DNA from: Flavobacterium psychroterrae
GTDB taxonomy: Bacteria; Bacteroidota; Bacteroidia; Flavobacteriales; Flavobacteriaceae
Direction: 5' to 3'
DNA: 64,000 nt
Assembly: GCF_018380615.1 (NCBI RefSeq)
Contig: NZ_JAGYVZ010000013.1
Span: 62,001 to 126,000, forward strand
Part shown: positions 60,643-64,000 of the stretch, piece after piece
Layout: each line of letters opens with the position of its first letter
Numbering within the stretch: the first letter of the stretch is position 1
Notes under the pieces: generated by a model
The model's database searches: none
What the model saw: the letters and a program-made list of their open reading frames with translations, nothing else
What the model was told of the DNA's origin: nothing
Made by a program: the position numbers and the translations under genes

Positions 60643-60729
60643 TGCGTTAGGGATAGAAGCGATATCCTTTTTATTTTTTCTTTAAAAATAAAAAGATATA
60701 GCGGATAGCCCGGGCCGTAGGTAACGCCC
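60643..60729 (+). ncRNA. Structured intergenic repeat resembling Flavo-1 RNA, copy B
   Basis: The ends GCGTTA (60644-60649) and TAACGC (60722-60727) pair, and the centre forms a hairpin of CTTTTTATTTTT and AAAAATAAAAAG. Around it GATAGAAGCGATATCC and GATATAGCGGATAGCC keep the same frame as copy A at 34799-34878. The centre sequences differ but both pair. It may be a structured RNA or a mobile hairpin. Confidence 0.5.
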
Positions 60730-60738
60730 AGAAAATAA

Positions 60739-60775
60739 AAATCCGCTTACTCAAAAGAATAAGCGGATTTTGTTT
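60739..60775. terminator. Terminator-like hairpin, AAAATCCGCTTA type
   Basis: AAAATCCGCTTA and TAAGCGGATTTT form a stem over an eight- or nine-base loop, with A and T runs. It could end the DUF5686 transcript or the opposite one. Confidence 0.7.
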
Positions 60776-60790
60776 TATCGTTCTTAAAGA

Positions 60791-60822
60791 AAACTTAGTA
60801 CCTCAGCAACTTAGAATCTTAG
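60791..60822 (-). repeat. CTRAGNNN 8-bp array, reverse arm
   Basis: On the plus strand AAACTTAG, TACCTCAG, CAACTTAG and AATCTTAG, that is four 8-bp CTRAG units in the opposite orientation to 60425-60456. Confidence 0.85.
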
Positions 60823-60830
60823 AAACTTCC

Positions 60831-61706
60831 TCAATGATAATCATCCGGTTCAATATGAATTAGAACATTTCCTAATTGCGGGATTTTTTCTTTTAAAGTA
60901 TCTTGTAGTTTGTGTGATAAATCATGCCCTTCTTTTACCGAAATTTTAGCCGATACAATAGCATGAAGATCAACATGATATTTCATTCCGGCTTTACGGA
61001 TAAAGCATTTTTCGGTTCCCAGAATTCCATCCACTTTTAAAGATTTTACACGAATTTCTTCAACTAAATCATCATTCATGTTTTCGTCCATGATTTCGCC
61101 AAGTGCTGGTCTGAAAATTTTATAGCTGTTGTATAAGATAAAAAAAGCAGCAAAAAGCGCCGCCCAATCATCTGCAGATTCGTAACCTTTGCCCATAATT
61201 AGTGCAATCGAAATCCCTATAAACGCTGCTACAGATGTAATGGCATCACTGCGATGGTGCCAGGCATCAGCCGCAAGAGACGAACTATTGGTTTCTTTGC
61301 TTCGCTTCATTACCAAACGAAACGAATATTCTTTCCAGATAATAATTGCACCCAGGATATACAAAGTCCATGATTTTGGCAAACCGTGCGGTTCCTGAAT
61401 ATTTGCTATACTTTCATAACCAATAATTGTTGCCGAAGTGATTAAAAAGCCAACCACCAAAAAAGTAATTAAAGGCTCAGCGCGTCCGTGTCCGTAAGGA
61501 TGATTTTCATCGGCTGGTTTATTAGAATATTTGATTCCGAATAACACCAAAAAGGACGAAAATATATCAGCAGTCGACTCAATCGCGTCTGCAATTAAGG
61601 CATACGAATTGCCAAAAAAACCTGCCAGCCCTTTTATAACGGCTAAGCAGGTATTCCCAACTATACTAAATATAGTAGCTTTTATAGCTGTTTGTTCATT
61701 TGTCAT
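60831..61706 (-). CDS. Cation diffusion facilitator (CDF) metal exporter
   Basis: The 291-residue protein exports divalent metals such as zinc or iron across the inner membrane. It has six predicted helices and the CDF metal sites: Glu43-x-x-x-Asp47 in helix 2 (DAIESTADIFSS) and His150-x-x-x-Asp154 in helix 5 (DAWHHRSDA). The cytosolic C-terminal domain (from about 205) is seen as MDENMNDDLVEEIRVKSLKV. The first site has Glu where many Zn exporters have Asp or His, so the metal cannot be stated. Confidence 0.9.
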   Translation of the reverse strand: MTNEQTAIKATIFSIVGNTCLAVIKGLAGFFGNSYALIADAIESTADIFSSFLVLFGIKYSNKPADENHPYGHGRAEPLITFLVVGFLITSATIIGYESIANIQEPHGLPKSWTLYILGAIIIWKEYSFRLVMKRSKETNSSSLAADAWHHRSDAITSVAAFIGISIALIMGKGYESADDWAALFAAFFILYNSYKIFRPALGEIMDENMNDDLVEEIRVKSLKVDGILGTEKCFIRKAGMKYHVDLHAIVSAKISVKEGHDLSHKLQDTLKEKIPQLGNVLIHIEPDDYH

Positions 61707-61750
61707 TTGCGCCTTTTAACAGATTTTAAATCAAGTTTTTAGATATAAAA

Positions 61751-61811
61751 ACCATTAAGATATTAAGATTCATTAAGCTATTGTAATCTTAATTTCTCTT
61801 AACTTCTTAAT
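61751..61811. repeat. TTAAG-unit hairpin upstream of the CDF gene
   Basis: TTAAG occurs at 61755, 61763 and 61773 (spacing 8 and 10) and its reverse CTTAA at 61788, 61798 and 61806 (spacing 10 and 8). The spacings mirror each other, so the arms form a hairpin, with ACCATTAAGA and TCTTAATGGT at the outside. Short spacer between the arms. No gene. Confidence 0.7.
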
Positions 61812-61850
61812 GGTATTTTTAGAATATTTATTTAACTAAATATTTACCTT

Positions 61851-63164
61851 TTATGCTCTAACAATTTTTGCTCCAATTGCTCTTAAACGTTCATCGATAC
61901 GCTCGTATCCACGATCGATTTGTTCGATATTCTGGATTGTACTTGTCCCTTTTGCTGAAAGTGCTGCAATTAATAATGAGATTCCCGCACGAATATCAGG
62001 AGATGACATTGTTGTAGCTTTTAGTTGAGATTCAAAATTATGTCCCATAACCACAGCTCTGTGCGGATCACATAACATAATTTTTGCGCCCATGTCAATT
62101 AATTTATCGACAAAAAACAAACGGCTTTCAAACATTTTCTGGTGAATTAAAACATCGCCTTTTGCTTGTGTTGCCACAACCAAAACAATGCTTAATAAAT
62201 CAGGTGTAAATCCTGGCCAAGGCGCATCGGCAATTGTTAAAATAGATCCATCGATATCGGTTTTTACTTCATATCCGTTAACGTGAGCAGGAATATAAAT
62301 ATCATCGCCACGTTTTTCGATTGTAATTCCAAGTTTTCTAAAAGTATTCGGGATTAAACCTAAATTCTCCCAGCTTACATTTTTGATCGTGATTTCGCTT
62401 TTTGTCATAGCCGCAAGACCAATCCAAGAACCAATTTCGATCATATCTGGTAAGATTGTATGCTCACATCCGCCAAGGCTTTCAACACTTTCAATTGTCA
62501 ATAGGTTAGATCCAACTCCTGTAATGTTAGCTCCCATAGAGCTTAACATTTTACACAATTGTTGCAAATAAGGCTCACAAGCTGCGTTGTAAACTGTAGT
62601 TCTTCCTTTTGCTAAAACAGCAGCCATAACAATATTTGCCGTTCCTGTTACTGATGCTTCATCAAGTAACATATCTGTTCCTTGTAATCCTTCTTCCGGA
62701 GTTTCTACTCCGTAAAAGTGATCTTCTCTATTGTATCTAAATTTTGCTCCAAGATTAATAAAACCTTCAAAGTGTGTATCTAATCTTCGACGACCAATTT
62801 TATCTCCTCCCGGTTTAGGAATATATCCTTTTCCGAAACGTGCTAAAAGCGGTCCAACAATCATAATAGAACCACGAAGCGCTCCGCCTTCTTTTTTGAA
62901 AGCTTCGGTTTCTAAATATCCAACGTTAACCTCATCTGCCTGAAACGTAATCGAGCTTGGTTCATTTCGTTGAATTTTCACACCTAAATTACCCAACAAT
63001 GTGATTAATTTATTGATGTCAATAATATCGGGAATATTATTAATTTTTACTTTTTCCCCCGTTAGAAGCACGGCACATAAAATTTGTAATGCCTCATTTT
63101 TTGCTCCTTGCGGAGTGATTTCTCCTTTTAAAGGAATTCCTCCCTCGATTTTAAAAATTCCCAT
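61851..63164 (-). CDS. murA: UDP-N-acetylglucosamine 1-carboxyvinyltransferase (Cys to Asp variant)
   Basis: MurA transfers enolpyruvate from PEP to UDP-GlcNAc, the first committed step of peptidoglycan synthesis. The 437-residue protein has the usual two-domain fold (PLKGEITPQGAKNEALQIL at 11-29, and later ADAPWPGFTPDL near 311-322). The active-site loop reads KPGGDKIGRRRLDTH, whereas E. coli MurA has PGGCTIGARPVDLH. The cysteine that fosfomycin alkylates is therefore Asp121 (GAT at 62802-62804). Asp variants are active and resistant in other bacteria. It lies just behind the DUF4290 gene on the minus strand. Confidence 0.96.
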   Translation of the reverse strand: MGIFKIEGGIPLKGEITPQGAKNEALQILCAVLLTGEKVKINNIPDIIDINKLITLLGNLGVKIQRNEPSSITFQADEVNVGYLETEAFKKEGGALRGSIMIVGPLLARFGKGYIPKPGGDKIGRRRLDTHFEGFINLGAKFRYNREDHFYGVETPEEGLQGTDMLLDEASVTGTANIVMAAVLAKGRTTVYNAACEPYLQQLCKMLSSMGANITGVGSNLLTIESVESLGGCEHTILPDMIEIGSWIGLAAMTKSEITIKNVSWENLGLIPNTFRKLGITIEKRGDDIYIPAHVNGYEVKTDIDGSILTIADAPWPGFTPDLLSIVLVVATQAKGDVLIHQKMFESRLFFVDKLIDMGAKIMLCDPHRAVVMGHNFESQLKATTMSSPDIRAGISLLIAALSAKGTSTIQNIEQIDRGYERIDERLRAIGAKIVRA

Positions 63165-63181
63165 ATTCTTTTTTTAAGGTT

Positions 63182-63256
63182 CTGAGTTACTAAGGTTCTA
63201 AGATTCTAAGTTTTTTTTGCTTTGCAACTTAGTAGCTTAGCTGCTTAGCAACTTTT
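63182..63256. repeat. CTRAGNNN inverted pair 1 between murA and DUF4290
   Basis: Forward units CTGAGTTA, CTAAGGTT, CTAAGATT and CTAAGTTT (63182-63213), then a spacer, then reverse units CAACTTAG, TAGCTTAG and CTGCTTAG (63225-63248) and a partial CAACTTTT. All are in strict 8-bp phase. Confidence 0.88.
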
Positions 63257-63284
63257 TTTATTTCTGATTGTTTTTTTTAAGGTT

Positions 63285-63361
63285 CTGAGTTACTGAGGTT
63301 CTAAGATTCTGAGCTAAAAAAAAACTTAGCAACTTAGCATCTCAGCCACTTAGCAACTTTT
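63285..63361. repeat. CTRAGNNN inverted pair 2 between murA and DUF4290
   Basis: Forward units CTGAGTTA, CTGAGGTT, CTAAGATT and CTGAGCTA (63285-63316), then a short A-rich spacer, then reverse units AAACTTAG, CAACTTAG, CATCTCAG and CCACTTAG (63322-63353) and a partial CAACTTTT. It is a near-copy of pair 1 in arrangement but not in the variable three bases. Confidence 0.88.
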
Positions 63362-63364
63362 TTT

Positions 63365-64000
63365 CTACTTCTGATTATTATTTTTCTGAAAAGGTTTTGG
63401 TTTCCCTGGTCCTTTAACGTTTTTGTTGCTTTGGATTTTTGGCTGTCCCGGTGGCGTAATCTTATTAGACATACGTTTGTTGGTACGCAATAAATCGGTT
63501 GTATTTAAAAGCTCTTCTGTGCTTTGCAGTAAATTGATTTTCCCATCAGACAATTCAAATAAATGTTCAAAAATCACATCATCTTTTACCGTGTCTTTGT
63601 TCCAGCTTAAATATGATTTTTTCATGTGATTGGCAATGACCAATACTAATGCATTTTTCATTTCGCCGTCTTCCCATCTATTGGCAACATCTATCATATA
63701 TTTGATATTGTTACCGTAAAATCTGTATTTAGGAAAGTTTTGTGGATACTGTAAAACATCTGGTTTTAGCTGTAATACATCTCTTGACGGAATTGGATAT
63801 GGCGAATCTACATTTAGTCTAAAATCAGACATAATGAAAAGCTGATCCCATAATTTATGTTGAAAATCCGGTACATCACGCAAATGCGGATTCAGACTGC
63901 CCATTACCTGAATAATGTATTTCGCAGCTTTATTGCGCGTTTCTGCATCTTCAATAATAGTTGCCTGATCGATCAGTTTTTGTAAATGACGACCATATTC
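63365..64000 (-). CDS. DUF4290 family protein (N-terminus beyond the window)
   Basis: The readable part has 211 residues and runs off the right edge without a start. Upstream of the internal ATG at 63904 the same frame continues for 32 codons, beginning EYGRHLQKLIDQATIIEDAE, so the true start lies outside. The DUF4290 core is seen in NPHLRDVPDFQHKLWDQLFI and the VLVIANHMKKSYLSWNKDTV region. Its function is unknown, but it is regularly next to murA in Bacteroidota. The C-terminus is basic and Pro/Gln-rich (PGKPKPFQKNNNQK). Confidence 0.9.
   Translation of the reverse strand, partial: EYGRHLQKLIDQATIIEDAETRNKAAKYIIQVMGSLNPHLRDVPDFQHKLWDQLFIMSDFRLNVDSPYPIPSRDVLQLKPDVLQYPQNFPKYRFYGNNIKYMIDVANRWEDGEMKNALVLVIANHMKKSYLSWNKDTVKDDVIFEHLFELSDGKINLLQSTEELLNTTDLLRTNKRMSNKITPPGQPKIQSNKNVKGPGKPKPFQKNNNQK

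Larger units (their letters stand above)
60413..60830. repeat. Gene-free gap carrying several repeat families
   Basis: The 418 bases contain no gene. They hold two CTRAGNNN arrays in inverted orientation (60425-60456 and 60791-60822), dispersed AATCTTGTCATCT sequences near 60461 and 60532, a structured repeat at 60643-60729 and a terminator-like hairpin at 60739-60775. Confidence 0.85.

Overview
The window is AT-rich chromosomal DNA from a member of the Bacteroidota, most likely Flavobacterium or a close relative. Supporting signs are promoters of the Bacteroidota type (TTG, about 19 bases, then TAnnTTTG), many lipoproteins and TonB-dependent receptors, DUF4252/DUF4290/DUF5686/DUF4199 families, an rpmE2-glmU-like pair and a murA-DUF4290 pair. 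No rRNA, tRNA, CRISPR array or prophage was seen. Both ends cut genes: an SDR dehydrogenase at the left edge and a DUF4290 protein at the right edge.

Region 1 (1-14.5 kb) is mainly a cobalamin region. On the minus strand lie an ABC importer (btuF, btuC, btuD) with a GxxExxY gene between btuC and btuD. On the plus strand lie cobU, a bluB-cobT fusion, cobS and cobC, then a cobalamin riboswitch, a BtuB-type TonB receptor and a beta-propeller lipoprotein resembling BtuG. No corrin-ring synthesis gene is present here, so the locus fits uptake of corrinoids and assembly of the lower ligand. It carries two genes broken by single nonsense codons: a four-helix-bundle protein and a RAYT-type transposase. 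Two copies of a palindrome-rich element with inverted ends follow the transposase.

Region 2 (14.5-33 kb) is mostly housekeeping: an S41 peptidase, an ECF sigma / anti-sigma / double DUF4252 operon, a serine hydrolase, carB without its usual C-terminal allosteric domain, rpmH, an ABC-F ATPase, a two-component system next to three PepSY-like secreted proteins, a GlmU-like enzyme and rpmE2.

Region 3 (33-50 kb) holds a glycosyltransferase, a phosphosugar mutase and an MsbA-like exporter, with a YhcG-type nuclease gene spliced tightly between the last two. A five-gene minus-strand run follows (M23 peptidase, TonB receptor, membrane protein, EF-hand lipoprotein, small membrane protein). Then comes the coiled-coil gene-zapA-6S RNA-rny block.

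Region 4 (50-64 kb) has a PAS histidine kinase, xerD, and an array of seven small outer-membrane beta-barrel genes showing duplication and gene conversion. It ends with aroQ, a DUF5686 protein, a CDF metal exporter, and murA, in which the usual catalytic cysteine is aspartate. Many intergenic gaps contain short-unit repeat arrays, notably a strictly 8-bp-phased CTRAGNNN family arranged as inverted pairs, and hairpin repeats resembling structured RNAs.
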